A stretch of DNA of 64,000 nt, from NCBI GenBank assembly GCA_016744435.1, contig JADGEJ010000014.1:17851-81850 (forward strand), read 5' to 3'. Under the pieces are notes generated by a model. The model was not told the origin of the DNA and ran no database searches. It was given only the letters and a program-made list of their open reading frames with translations. Of the stretch, positions 8,030 through 15,838 are shown piece after piece (position 1 is the stretch's first letter; every line of letters starts with the position of its first letter). Position numbers and translations under genes: made by a program. Source of the stretch: Lentibacter sp. Lineage in GTDB: Bacteria; Pseudomonadota; Alphaproteobacteria; Rhodobacterales; Rhodobacteraceae.

Positions 8030-10083
8030 ACCTTGGTATCGCGTTTGATCCGCTTGTGAGCTGGCTTGTCCTGTGGGTTTTGGCAGCGGTTTCGGTTGCG
8101 GCGGTTGGGCTGGCCGCTTGGAAAGGTTTGCAAGGCGCATGGCTAAGGGCTTTGGCGGCGCTTCTGGTTTTGGGCGTGCTTGCCGGGCCTGTTTTGCAAA
8201 ACGAAGAACGCGCGCCACTGAGCGATATTGTGTTTGTGCTCACGGACGAAAGCGCGAGCCAGCGGTTGTCTGATCGTGCTGAGCAGACATCGGATCTGCG
8301 AAGCAGGCTTGTGGCCCGGTTGAAGGCGCGCGCCAATACTGAGCTGCGCGAAATAACCCTGCCTGATGCGCCTGACGATCAGGGCACCAATGCGATGACA
8401 TTGTTGGCACAGGCCGTGGCCGAAGAGCCGCGCAACCGCATTGCTGGCGCAGTCATTATAAGCGATGGCGTCATCCATGATATGGAGCTTGCGCCAAACT
8501 TCCCTGCGCCTGTGCATTTGCTGCGCACTGGGCGTGCCGCCGATTGGGACAGGCGGCTGATAGTTGAGAACGCGCCCGCGTTTGCCATTATCGGAGAGCC
8601 GATTGAGCTTACTTTGAAGGTTGAAAACCAAGGTGCGTTTCCGGAGGGCGAGACCCATACAAAGCTTACGATAACTGTCGGTGCCGCTGAGCCGATGGCT
8701 TTTGATGTGCCGATAGGGCGCGAGATCAGGCTGCCTGTCACGCTGACTCATGGGGGGCGCAACTTGCTGAAGTTTGACATCCCAGAGGCAGAGGGCGAGA
8801 TCACGGCCCGCAACAACTCCTATTTGCTTGAAATCAACGGAGTGCGCGACAGGTTGCGCGTTTTGCTGGTTTCGGGCGAGCCGCACGCTGGCGGGCGCAC
8901 CTGGCGCAACTTGCTCAAGTCTGACAGCTCGGTTGATCTGGTGCATTTTACCATTCTACGCCCGCCCGAAAAGCACGATGGCGTGCCTGTTGGCGAGCTA
9001 TCTCTCATCGCGTTTCCGACGCGTGAGCTGTTTGTTGAGAAAATCACTGACTTTGATCTGATCATCTTTGACCGCTACAAGCGCCGCGGTATTTTGCCCT
9101 CGCTCTACCTTGAAAACATCCGTGACTATGTGCGCGATGGTGGTGCTGTGCTGGTGGCTGCGGGGCCTGACTATGCTTCAGCTGACAGCATTTACCGCTC
9201 ACCATTGGGAGAAATTTTGCCCGGCAAACCTACGGCGCGTGTTATCGAACAAGCCTTTATGCCTGTGGTGACAGAGCTTGGCGCGCGCCACCCTGTTACC
9301 CGAAAATTGAGCGTCGAGGAAGTTGCTGAAGGCGCGAGTTGGGGCCGTTGGATGCGCCAGATCGAGGTTGAGCAAACCTCTGGTGATATCGTTATGACTG
9401 GGTTGGAAGAAAAGCCGCTTCTTATTCTTGATCATATCGAAACGGGGCGGGTTGCCTTGCTTGCCTCGGATCAGGCTTGGCTTTGGGCGCGCGGTTATGA
9501 AGGCGGCGGGCCACAGTTGGAATTGCTGCGCAGACTTTCACACTGGATGATGAAAGAACCTGAGCTTGAAGAGGAAGCGCTGACGGCCGAGCCAATAGAG
9601 GGTGGCTTGAAGATCACTCGGCGTAGCTTGCAAGCAGAGCCGGGGCAAGTTGAGCTGACGAGCCCGACAGGCGAGGTGAGCCAGCACACGTTAAGCGAAG
9701 TTTCTCCCGGCGTCTTTGAGACGACGGTTCTGAGCGACGAGCCGGGTCTGTATCGGATGGTGAGCGACAACCTGTCTTCGGTGGCGGGGCTTGGGCCGGC
9801 CTCGCCACGCGAGTTCGTATCAACTATTGCCACCAACCTGCTTTTGGAGCCTTTGCTTGAGGCAACAGGCGGCGGGGCATTTGTGGCCGAGCAGGGCATG
9901 CCATCTGTGCGCAACGTGCGTGCGGGGCGGAATGCAGCAGGCGCGAGCTGGATGGGGCTCACGCCGCGAAATGCTTACGAAACAGTGGCTGTGCGGCAGT
10001 TTCCTTTGATGCCGCCATGGCTTGCACTGGCATTGTTTGCTTTGTTCATTGTCGCGGGTTGGCTGCGTGAGGGGCGTCGGTAG
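8026..10083 (+). CDS. Membrane-anchored VWA/amidotransferase-like protein of the moxR operon
   Basis: 685 residues. Two N-terminal membrane spans (about residues 7-28 and 38-56), then a von Willebrand A-like region with a metal-site motif DESAS (IVFVLTDESASQRL) and VIISDGVIHD. A large periplasmic region contains LLVSGEPHAGGRTWRNLL and LIIFDRYKRRGILPSLYLEN, typical of the class I amidotransferase-like domain in these proteins, without an obvious catalytic cysteine. One C-terminal span (PPWLALALFALFIVAGW) precedes a basic tail. Last gene of the four-gene operon, overlapping the previous one by ATGA and ending three bases from the convergent fliP stop. Its partner role is inferred from the operon. 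Confidence 0.85.
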   Translation: MNLGIAFDPLVSWLVLWVLAAVSVAAVGLAAWKGLQGAWLRALAALLVLGVLAGPVLQNEERAPLSDIVFVLTDESASQRLSDRAEQTSDLRSRLVARLKARANTELREITLPDAPDDQGTNAMTLLAQAVAEEPRNRIAGAVIISDGVIHDMELAPNFPAPVHLLRTGRAADWDRRLIVENAPAFAIIGEPIELTLKVENQGAFPEGETHTKLTITVGAAEPMAFDVPIGREIRLPVTLTHGGRNLLKFDIPEAEGEITARNNSYLLEINGVRDRLRVLLVSGEPHAGGRTWRNLLKSDSSVDLVHFTILRPPEKHDGVPVGELSLIAFPTRELFVEKITDFDLIIFDRYKRRGILPSLYLENIRDYVRDGGAVLVAAGPDYASADSIYRSPLGEILPGKPTARVIEQAFMPVVTELGARHPVTRKLSVEEVAEGASWGRWMRQIEVEQTSGDIVMTGLEEKPLLILDHIETGRVALLASDQAWLWARGYEGGGPQLELLRRLSHWMMKEPELEEEALTAEPIEGGLKITRRSLQAEPGQVELTSPTGEVSQHTLSEVSPGVFETTVLSDEPGLYRMVSDNLSSVAGLGPASPREFVSTIATNLLLEPLLEATGGGAFVAEQGMPSVRNVRAGRNAAGASWMGLTPRNAYETVAVRQFPLMPPWLALALFALFIVAGWLREGRR

Positions 10084-10086
10084 CGG

Positions 10087-10830
10087 CTAGAAGTAGCTGC
10101 GTACCAGTCCTTCCGAAAGAAGCCGCCACCCGTCGGCCAAAACAAAGAATGACAGTTTGAACGGTAGCGAAACCACGGCTGGTGGCACCATCATCATCCC
10201 CATCGACATAAGGATCGCGGCGACGACCAAATCGATGATGAGAAACGGAATGAAGATGAGAAATCCGATCTGAAATGCACGGGAAACCTCGGAGAGCATA
10301 AAGCTTGGAATAAGTACTGACAGAGGCGCATCGGCATTGGGGCTCAGCGAGGGCATGTCTGGGCGCAGCGCGGCGATTGAGGCAAAGGTTTCGGCCTCGA
10401 TACGCCCAAGCATGAAGCTGCGGAAGGGGGCAACCGTTTTTGGGAAAGCCTCCTCCATCGTCAGTTCTTCTTTGGTGAGCGGTTCAATTCCGTCCTTCCA
10501 CGCCTGCATGAAGACTGGCTCCATGATGAAGTAGGTCAAAAACATCGCGAGGCTAACGATTAGCATGTTGGGAGGTGACTGTTGCAAGCCGATGGCTTGG
10601 CGCAAGATTGAAAACACTGTGACCAGAAACGGGAAGCAAGTCACCATAATCGCCAGTCCGGGCGCTACGCTCAAGACGGTTATTAGGGCGATCAACTGGA
10701 TAGAGCGCCCAGAAAGTGAACTGCCTTCGCCGAGCGAGATTGAAAGTTCTTGCGCGACTGCCGCATTGGGCAGCGACAGAAAACCAACTGCCAAGGCAAA
10801 TAACATCAGGCATGTGGCGTTGAACTTCAT
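10087..10830 (-). CDS. fliP: Flagellar export gate protein FliP
   Basis: 247 residues, the usual FliP size. It has a cleavable signal peptide (MKFNATCLMLFALAVGFLSL, cleavage near residue 26) followed by four membrane spans. Family motifs present include ITVLSVAPGLAIMVTCFPF, GLQQSPPNMLIVSLAMFLTY, LIPSFMLSEVSRAFQIGF and IDLVVAAILMSMGMMMVPP. FliP forms the core of the FliPQR export gate in the inner membrane. Its ATG overlaps the fliN stop (ATGA), and it is last in the leftward fliF-fliH-fliN-fliP operon. No fliO is seen next to it. Confidence 0.98.
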   Translation of the reverse strand: MKFNATCLMLFALAVGFLSLPNAAVAQELSISLGEGSSLSGRSIQLIALITVLSVAPGLAIMVTCFPFLVTVFSILRQAIGLQQSPPNMLIVSLAMFLTYFIMEPVFMQAWKDGIEPLTKEELTMEEAFPKTVAPFRSFMLGRIEAETFASIAALRPDMPSLSPNADAPLSVLIPSFMLSEVSRAFQIGFLIFIPFLIIDLVVAAILMSMGMMMVPPAVVSLPFKLSFFVLADGWRLLSEGLVRSYF

Positions 10831-11126
10831 CCCAATTGGTGTCCGGGTTCGGCGATTTCTGTCAGCCGGACTGCGAGTTGCCCAGCATTTTCGCCTTCAA
10901 GCTCTTCAAGTTCTCCGCGTGCGACGAGACGGTCACCGACGAACAGTTCGACGGGGTCGTCAACGCGGGTGTCTAGCGGCAAAACGGCGTTCTCGCCAAG
11001 TGTCAGAAGATCTTTGATAAGTGGGCGCGCTTTCCCAACCGAAATGGTGATTTCGATTGGCACGGTCGCGAAAAGGCCAGAGTTCTTTTCAGCTGTTTGC
11101 TCGTCATTGTCTTGGGGCTCAGGCAT
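10827..11126 (-). CDS. fliN: Flagellar motor switch protein FliN
   Basis: 99 residues with one SpoA/FliN C-ring domain: LFATVPIEITISVGKARPLI, LLTLGENAVLPLDTRVDDPV and VGDRLVARGELEELEG match the FliN core (thinner-walled C-ring component that binds FliH and the export apparatus). The ATG at 11126 is chosen because it follows AAGGAG at good spacing and overlaps the fliH stop (ATGCCTGA); an upstream in-frame ATG at 11165 would give a deeper overlap and no clear Shine-Dalgarno. FliM and FliG, its usual C-ring partners, are not found in this window. Confidence 0.92.
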   Translation of the reverse strand: MPEPQDNDEQTAEKNSGLFATVPIEITISVGKARPLIKDLLTLGENAVLPLDTRVDDPVELFVGDRLVARGELEELEGENAGQLAVRLTEIAEPGHQLG

Positions 11127-11715
11127 GCTGGGGCTCCTTCTTGAGTTCAGAGAAGAATTCGTCAACTGCGGTCTTCATTTTGCTGCTCAATGCATCCATG
11201 TCGATCTGGCGCTCCTCATTGGCAAAGCGCAGCGTGATTTGCCCTTCGCTGAACGCCATATCGCTGGTGATCCGTGTTTGCATGGCAGGGTCATCCTCGA
11301 CCAAAGCTGCGAGGCGAGCCTCTTGGCTTGGGTGGCAGGTGATTTCCAGCGGGTTTCCCGCATGTGAACGCGCGACTTGTAAGATTTGCTCTTTGAGCGT
11401 CAGCCCGAGGCTATCGTGAGCAAGCTGCGGTAGCGTCACCTCGACAATTTGTCGGAACAGCGGCTCGAGTGATTTCACAATCGCGGTGTAGGCCTCTTGG
11501 TAGGTGAACGAGAGCTCACGCAGCGTGTTCTTAAACTCTGTTTCGGCGTCATCTTCTGATTGCGTGTGGGAGCGCGCGCAATCATCCCAACCAGCGGTGT
11601 AGCCGCGCTCATAAATGGCGAGCTCCTTGTCGGCGCGCGAATCCTCTCCGGCTTCCGAGAGATCGGTGGACAGTGCTGAGGTGTTAAAGGTTTCTAGCAG
11701 GTGCGAGATAGTCAT
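11119..11715 (-). CDS. fliH: FliH-like flagellar export regulator
   Basis: 198 residues, cytoplasmic, charged. Features fitting FliH are an acidic N-terminus, a Gly-containing helix (YERGYTAGWDDCARSH), a long amphipathic middle (FTYQEAYTAIVKSLEPLF) and a C-terminal domain resembling the V-ATPase E subunit/FliH fold (ITCHPSQEARLAALV, FANEERQIDMDAL). FliH holds the FliI ATPase inactive and docks it to the C ring through FliN, the next gene. It lies between fliF and fliN, coupled to fliF by TGATG. FliH sequences are weakly conserved, so the name rests on fold features plus position. Confidence 0.78.
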   Translation of the reverse strand: MTISHLLETFNTSALSTDLSEAGEDSRADKELAIYERGYTAGWDDCARSHTQSEDDAETEFKNTLRELSFTYQEAYTAIVKSLEPLFRQIVEVTLPQLAHDSLGLTLKEQILQVARSHAGNPLEITCHPSQEARLAALVEDDPAMQTRITSDMAFSEGQITLRFANEERQIDMDALSSKMKTAVDEFFSELKKEPQHA

Positions 11716-13346
11716 CAGGCGCTCTCCTCTTTATTTTCAAGCCAGTTGCGCAAAATTTCTACTGTTTCGTCCTGACGCTCGCCAATTAGGGTTCGAAGTC
11801 GCTCAACCGGATCTTGCGTCGTCTCGGTTGCTGACAGGCCAGTTGCGGCTTCAAAGCCTTGCGAGGCTAATGCTGGAAGTGAGCTGTCGTCGATCTCACC
11901 GTCGAGTGCTGGAGCCGCTGAGTTGGGCAAGGGAAGCGGTGGTGCAGGCAGCTCGGCAGGCTTGGGGTTGGTCAGGATCGGGCGCAAAACAAACAAGCCA
12001 AGAACCAGCGAAACCAGCGCCAGAACCGCCATTTGAATGAGCGACATAGCATCAAGGCCCCAGCCACTGAAGAGAGAGGATTGCGCCTCGGTTCCCAAGG
12101 ACTCTAGTGGCTGGAACTGCAGTGACTTGATCGTAATGACATCGCCGCGTGCCTCGCTGAAGCCAACCGCAGAGCTGACAAGTTCCTTGAGGTCAGCGAG
12201 CTCAGCGGCTGTACGTGGCTCAAACGTGGTTTCTCCTGTTTCGCTGGTTACGGCGGTGCCATTGACTAGCACCGCGACGCTCATTCTTTTGATAGCCCCT
12301 GGCGCGCGTAAAACTTCGCGGTACGTTTCGGAGACTTCATAGTTAACGCGCTCGCGTGTCTCGGTGTTCTGGCTCGAGTTACTGTCAGATCCGCCAGCTG
12401 CTCCATCGGGCAAGTTTGAGGCCACAGTAACTGCACCGCCACCCGAATCAGTGGAGTTGCCCGAGCGCTCCTCAGTGTCGGTGCTTATCGCGACGCGACT
12501 CTCAGGATCGATCCTTGTTTCTCGAATGGATTCCGTTTCCGTTACGGTATCGACACTGATCTCGATCACGGCATTGCCATGCCCAACACGGGCTTCTAGC
12601 AAGTTCTGGACTTTGTTCCGCAGAGTTTCGGCTTTGTCGTGTCCGGCTTCGGCGGTTGTTGTTTCATCGGCAGCGCCGATCAGGCCGCCTTTACTGTCGA
12701 TGACGGAAACATTTTCGGCAGGTAGCCCGGCAACTGCTGAGGCGATCAGGTATCTGAGGGCCTTCGCGTGCTTGGCGGGCAGGCCCCCATCAACGGAGGT
12801 AACTGAAACCGATGCCGTCGGCTCGGCATTCTTCTGGAAGGGGTTGCGGCCGCTATTGGCAATATGCACGCGCGCTGATGAGATGAGCGGGCTGGCAGCG
12901 ATCGTACGCGCCAGCTCTCCCTCCTTGGCGCGCCAATAGGCCGCGTCAAACATTTGCGAAGTGGTGCCGAAGCCGGTGAGATTGTCGAGCAGTTCATAGC
13001 CCTTTGATGAGCTGGCTGGCAGGCCCTCGCTGGCAAGCGTCATGCGAAGTGCGTCGCGTTGCGCAGCTTCCACAAAGATCGAGCCACCGCGCACGTCATA
13101 CTGCATGCCACGCTGTTCAAGAGCCTGAACAATTTCGCCCGCTTGGCCCGATTCGAGCCCCGTATACAGCAAGGTAAGACTGGGCTTTGAGGCGAGGTTC
13201 GTCATCGCTAGGATTGCGGCGAACATGCCCGCAGCCGCCAGCCCTGCAATGATTTTGCGCCGTGTGTCTGCCGATGCAAATACGTTCTGTAACTGCTCCA
13301 AGTCTGCCTCTCCTGTGTTCAGGGCTTCTGCCCGATCTACAATCAT
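11715..13346 (-). CDS. fliF: Flagellar MS-ring protein FliF
   Basis: 543 residues. First membrane span at about 33-50 (IIAGLAAAGMFAAILAMTN), then the YscJ/FliF ring-building domains (LYTGLESGQAGEIVQALEQR, ASSSKGYELLDN, TSQMFDAAYWRAKEGELART), a Ser/Thr/Gly-rich loop around 290-330, the second span at about 433-455 (SLIQMAVLALVSLVLGLFVL) and a cytoplasmic tail whose end (RLRTLIGERQDETVEILRNW) matches the FliG-binding helix. FliF builds the MS ring in the inner membrane. First gene of the leftward operon; its start faces fliL across a 76-base divergent region holding a CtrA-like site. Confidence 0.97.
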   Translation of the reverse strand: MIVDRAEALNTGEADLEQLQNVFASADTRRKIIAGLAAAGMFAAILAMTNLASKPSLTLLYTGLESGQAGEIVQALEQRGMQYDVRGGSIFVEAAQRDALRMTLASEGLPASSSKGYELLDNLTGFGTTSQMFDAAYWRAKEGELARTIAASPLISSARVHIANSGRNPFQKNAEPTASVSVTSVDGGLPAKHAKALRYLIASAVAGLPAENVSVIDSKGGLIGAADETTTAEAGHDKAETLRNKVQNLLEARVGHGNAVIEISVDTVTETESIRETRIDPESRVAISTDTEERSGNSTDSGGGAVTVASNLPDGAAGGSDSNSSQNTETRERVNYEVSETYREVLRAPGAIKRMSVAVLVNGTAVTSETGETTFEPRTAAELADLKELVSSAVGFSEARGDVITIKSLQFQPLESLGTEAQSSLFSGWGLDAMSLIQMAVLALVSLVLGLFVLRPILTNPKPAELPAPPLPLPNSAAPALDGEIDDSSLPALASQGFEAATGLSATETTQDPVERLRTLIGERQDETVEILRNWLENKEESA

Positions 13347-13422
13347 GTTTCGCCGATCAGCCTTAACAATCGGTTAGGGCGGATCGGGTTATACAGGATT
13401 TGCAAAATTTGGAGTGAGTCCG

Positions 13423-13908
13423 ATGGAAGAAACCGAAGAGCAGGCAGAAGAGGCGCCTAAAAAGAAATCTAAGTTACCGCTCATCATTGGCGTTGTTTTG
13501 ATGCTTGTGGGCGGCGGCGGCGGGTTTTTTGCGGTGTATTCAGGAATGCTGTTTGGCCAAGAAACGCACGCGGAAGAGGCGCCTGATACCCCGGTTAAAG
13601 ACATGCCCGATATCGCGTTTGTGGAACTCGCACCGATGACAGTTTCATTGCTGGAAAATGGCCAGAGCAGGCATTTGCGCTTTCAAGCCCAACTTGAAAC
13701 ACCTGGCCAATTTCAGGGAGACGTCGAGAAGTTGTTGCCGCGAATCGTCGATGTTTTGAACAGCTATTTACGCGCGGTCGAACTTGAAGATCTGAAAGAC
13801 GCGGCGGCACTTGTAAAATTGCGAGCACAAATGCTGAGACGGGTTCAGATTGTGGTTGGTGACGGGCGGATCAACGATTTGTTGATCATGGAATTTGTGC
13901 TGAACTGA
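13423..13908 (+). CDS. fliL: Flagellar basal body protein FliL
   Basis: 161 residues from the ATG at 13423, which has GGAG eight bases upstream; an in-frame GTG at 13414 lies on that GGAG and is unlikely. A charged N-terminus is followed by one membrane span (LPLIIGVVLMLVGGGGGFFAVY, about residues 20-41) and a periplasmic FliL domain (FVELAPMTVSLLENGQ, LRFQAQLETPG, VEKLLPRIVDVLNSYLRAVE, LRAQMLRRVQIVVGDGRIN). FliL surrounds the stator units and supports torque. It heads the fliL-unknown-motE-motA series and is divergent from fliF. A second FliL-like protein is encoded at 23329-23826. Confidence 0.95.
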   Translation: MEETEEQAEEAPKKKSKLPLIIGVVLMLVGGGGGFFAVYSGMLFGQETHAEEAPDTPVKDMPDIAFVELAPMTVSLLENGQSRHLRFQAQLETPGQFQGDVEKLLPRIVDVLNSYLRAVELEDLKDAAALVKLRAQMLRRVQIVVGDGRINDLLIMEFVLN

Positions 13909-13918
13909 GGAAGATAAT

Positions 13919-14323
13919 ATGGATTTGGTTGCTGATATACTACTGGTATCTGGTGCGCTTGGTGCCGGAGTTTATTGTTTTGTCCTAGCGCGACGTTTGG
14001 CGCGGTTTAATGACTTGGAGAATGGCGTTGGCGGGGCGGTTGCTATCTTGTCGGCGCAGGTTGACGATTTGACCAAGACGTTGGCTGCGGCGCGACAGAC
14101 AGCGACAGCCTCTACACAGTCTCTTGATGGGTTGACGGACCGTGCCGAGAATGTTGCAAAACGGCTCGAGTTGATGGTCGCGTCAATGCATGACTTGCCG
14201 GAGCAGCCACGTGCGCAACCAGTGCAGCCACAGGCCCAACAAGGCGCTGCAACAGCGCCCGCTGCCGTGCCTGCGCCCGAACCCGTTTTCATGCGCCGCC
14301 CAGTTGAGGAGCGCACGCAATGA
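13919..14323 (+). CDS. Small membrane-anchored flagellar-locus protein
   Basis: 134 residues, not recognised by name. One N-terminal membrane segment (about residues 4-24, ADILLVSGALGAGVYCFVLA), a basic cytoplasmic edge (RRLARFNDLE), a helical stretch with coiled-coil character (AILSAQVDDLTKTLAAARQ to AENVAKRLELMVASMHDL) and a Pro/Gln/Ala-rich tail. Alphaproteobacterial flagellar clusters often carry a protein of this kind beside fliL and motE (some are annotated DUF6468), but I cannot confirm the family. It sits ten bases after fliL and overlaps motE by ATGA, so a motor-related role is a fair guess. Confidence 0.8.
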   Translation: MDLVADILLVSGALGAGVYCFVLARRLARFNDLENGVGGAVAILSAQVDDLTKTLAAARQTATASTQSLDGLTDRAENVAKRLELMVASMHDLPEQPRAQPVQPQAQQGAATAPAAVPAPEPVFMRRPVEERTQ

Positions 14324-14913
14324 AGGCCAAGTCGAAAACTCCCAAGTCTTCACGCCCGACGCGCGGTACGCTGATAGCCATCGCTGCTTTACTGCTTGGC
14401 TCGGTTGTTGTTCGGATCGGATCAAATGCAGGCCAAGCCTTTGCCCGTGACAATGCACCTGAAACCCATGTTGCTGAAAAACCCTCACAAGAGTGCGAGG
14501 CGGCGGGTGATCTGGGCGGTGTTCTTGAGGCTCTACAGGAGCGTGAAAAGAGGCTTGAAACGCGCGAATTGCAGATCAAGTCGCGTATGCAAGCGCTCTC
14601 GGTAGCGGACCAAAAGATCGAGCAAAAATTAGCAGCCCTGACACAGGCCGAAGCTCAGTTGAAACAAACCTTGGCGATAGCTGACACTGCCGCAGAAGAT
14701 GATCTTTCGCGCCTGACAACAGTCTACGAAAGCATGAAGCCCAAAGATGCATCGGCTTTGTTTGAGCAGATGGATCCAGAGTTTTCAGCTGGATTTTTGG
14801 GCCGCATGAAGCCCAGTTCAGCGGCCTCAATACTGGCCGGTTTGACGGCTGAGCGCGCATATTCAATCAGTGTAATTCTTGCAGGTCGAAACGCAAATGT
14901 TCCCAAGGAGTGA
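14320..14913 (+). CDS. motE: MotE-like motor protein (MgtE N-domain type)
   Basis: 197 residues. A basic N-terminus and one membrane span (about residues 12-30, GTLIAIAALLLGSVVVRIG) lead into a long coiled coil (LEALQEREKRLETRELQIKS onward) and a C-terminal segment like the MgtE intracellular N domain (LTTVYESMKPKDASALFEQM, GFLGRMKPSSAASILAGL). In Sinorhizobium MotE is a periplasmic protein that helps fold or stabilise MotC; in other alphaproteobacteria similar proteins are annotated MotE next to motor genes. It overlaps the preceding small membrane protein by ATGA, and motA follows after 55 bases. Confidence 0.8.
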   Translation: MKAKSKTPKSSRPTRGTLIAIAALLLGSVVVRIGSNAGQAFARDNAPETHVAEKPSQECEAAGDLGGVLEALQEREKRLETRELQIKSRMQALSVADQKIEQKLAALTQAEAQLKQTLAIADTAAEDDLSRLTTVYESMKPKDASALFEQMDPEFSAGFLGRMKPSSAASILAGLTAERAYSISVILAGRNANVPKE

Positions 14914-14968
14914 GGCCTTTTTTAACACCTTCCAGTTAAAGTGAAAAAAACGATTGAGGTGCGTGTAG

Positions 14969-15838
14969 ATGGTCGGCTTAATAGGCATTGCAGTTATTTT
15001 CATCATGGTTTTCGGGGGCTACATTCTAGCTGGCGGGAAACTAGGTATCATTCTCAAATCGCTGCCTTTTGAGATGATGATGATTGGTGGGGCCGCTGCA
15101 GGGGCGTTTTTGATCTCCAATGATATGGCCGCTGTCAAGCATACGCTCAAAGACCTTGGGAAAGTCTTCAAAGGCCCGAAATGGAAGCATGAAGACTACA
15201 AAGACTTATTGTGTCTCCTTTTTGAGCTGATCAGGCTTGCGCGTGCAAACCCAGTCGCGATCGAGGAACATATCGAAGCGCCAGAAGAGTCGTCGATTTT
15301 CTCCAAGTATCCGAAGATACTGACAGACAAGGAAGCCGTTCACTTGATCGCGGATACAATGCGCTCGGCGTCGATGAACTATGATGACCCCCATCAGGTT
15401 GAAGAGGTTCTGGAAAAGCGAATTGAGGCCAATTTGCACCATGCTATGCACTCAAGCCATGCTTTACAGACGGTTGCTGACGGCCTCCCTGCGCTGGGAA
15501 TTGTTGCCGCGGTTCTCGGCGTGATCAAAACAATGGCTTCGATTGATCAGCCGCCTGAAATCCTGGGTAAGATGATCGGTGGCGCTCTTGTGGGAACGTT
15601 CTTGGGAGTTTTCCTTGCCTACGGGTTGGTCGGCCCGTTTTCTGTAAAGGTAAAGGATGTCACGGAAGAAGATGGTCACTTCTATCAGTTGATCCGAGAG
15701 GTGTTGGTCGCGAACCTCCACAATCACGCAACCAATATCTGCATTGAGGTTGGACGTCAAAACACTCCGTCACATTGCCGGCCAAGTTTCGGCGAATTGG
15801 AAGAAGCGCTGAAAGCGCTCAAACAGGAGGCAGCTTGA
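14969..15838 (+). CDS. motA: Flagellar motor stator protein MotA
   Basis: 289 residues, the alphaproteobacterial MotA length. Two membrane spans near the N-terminus (IGIAVIFIMVFGGYILAGG; PFEMMMIGGAAAGAFLISN), a large cytoplasmic loop, then two spans (LPALGIVAAVLGVIKTMAS; IGGALVGTFLGVFLAYGLVG) and a charged C-terminus. The motif PALGIVAAVLGVIKTM and the following GALVGTFLG are MotA hallmarks. MotA forms the ion-driven stator with MotB. motB is not adjacent: the next gene, coupled by TGATG, is a large unknown periplasmic protein. Confidence 0.97.
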   Translation: MVGLIGIAVIFIMVFGGYILAGGKLGIILKSLPFEMMMIGGAAAGAFLISNDMAAVKHTLKDLGKVFKGPKWKHEDYKDLLCLLFELIRLARANPVAIEEHIEAPEESSIFSKYPKILTDKEAVHLIADTMRSASMNYDDPHQVEEVLEKRIEANLHHAMHSSHALQTVADGLPALGIVAAVLGVIKTMASIDQPPEILGKMIGGALVGTFLGVFLAYGLVGPFSVKVKDVTEEDGHFYQLIREVLVANLHNHATNICIEVGRQNTPSHCRPSFGELEEALKALKQEAA

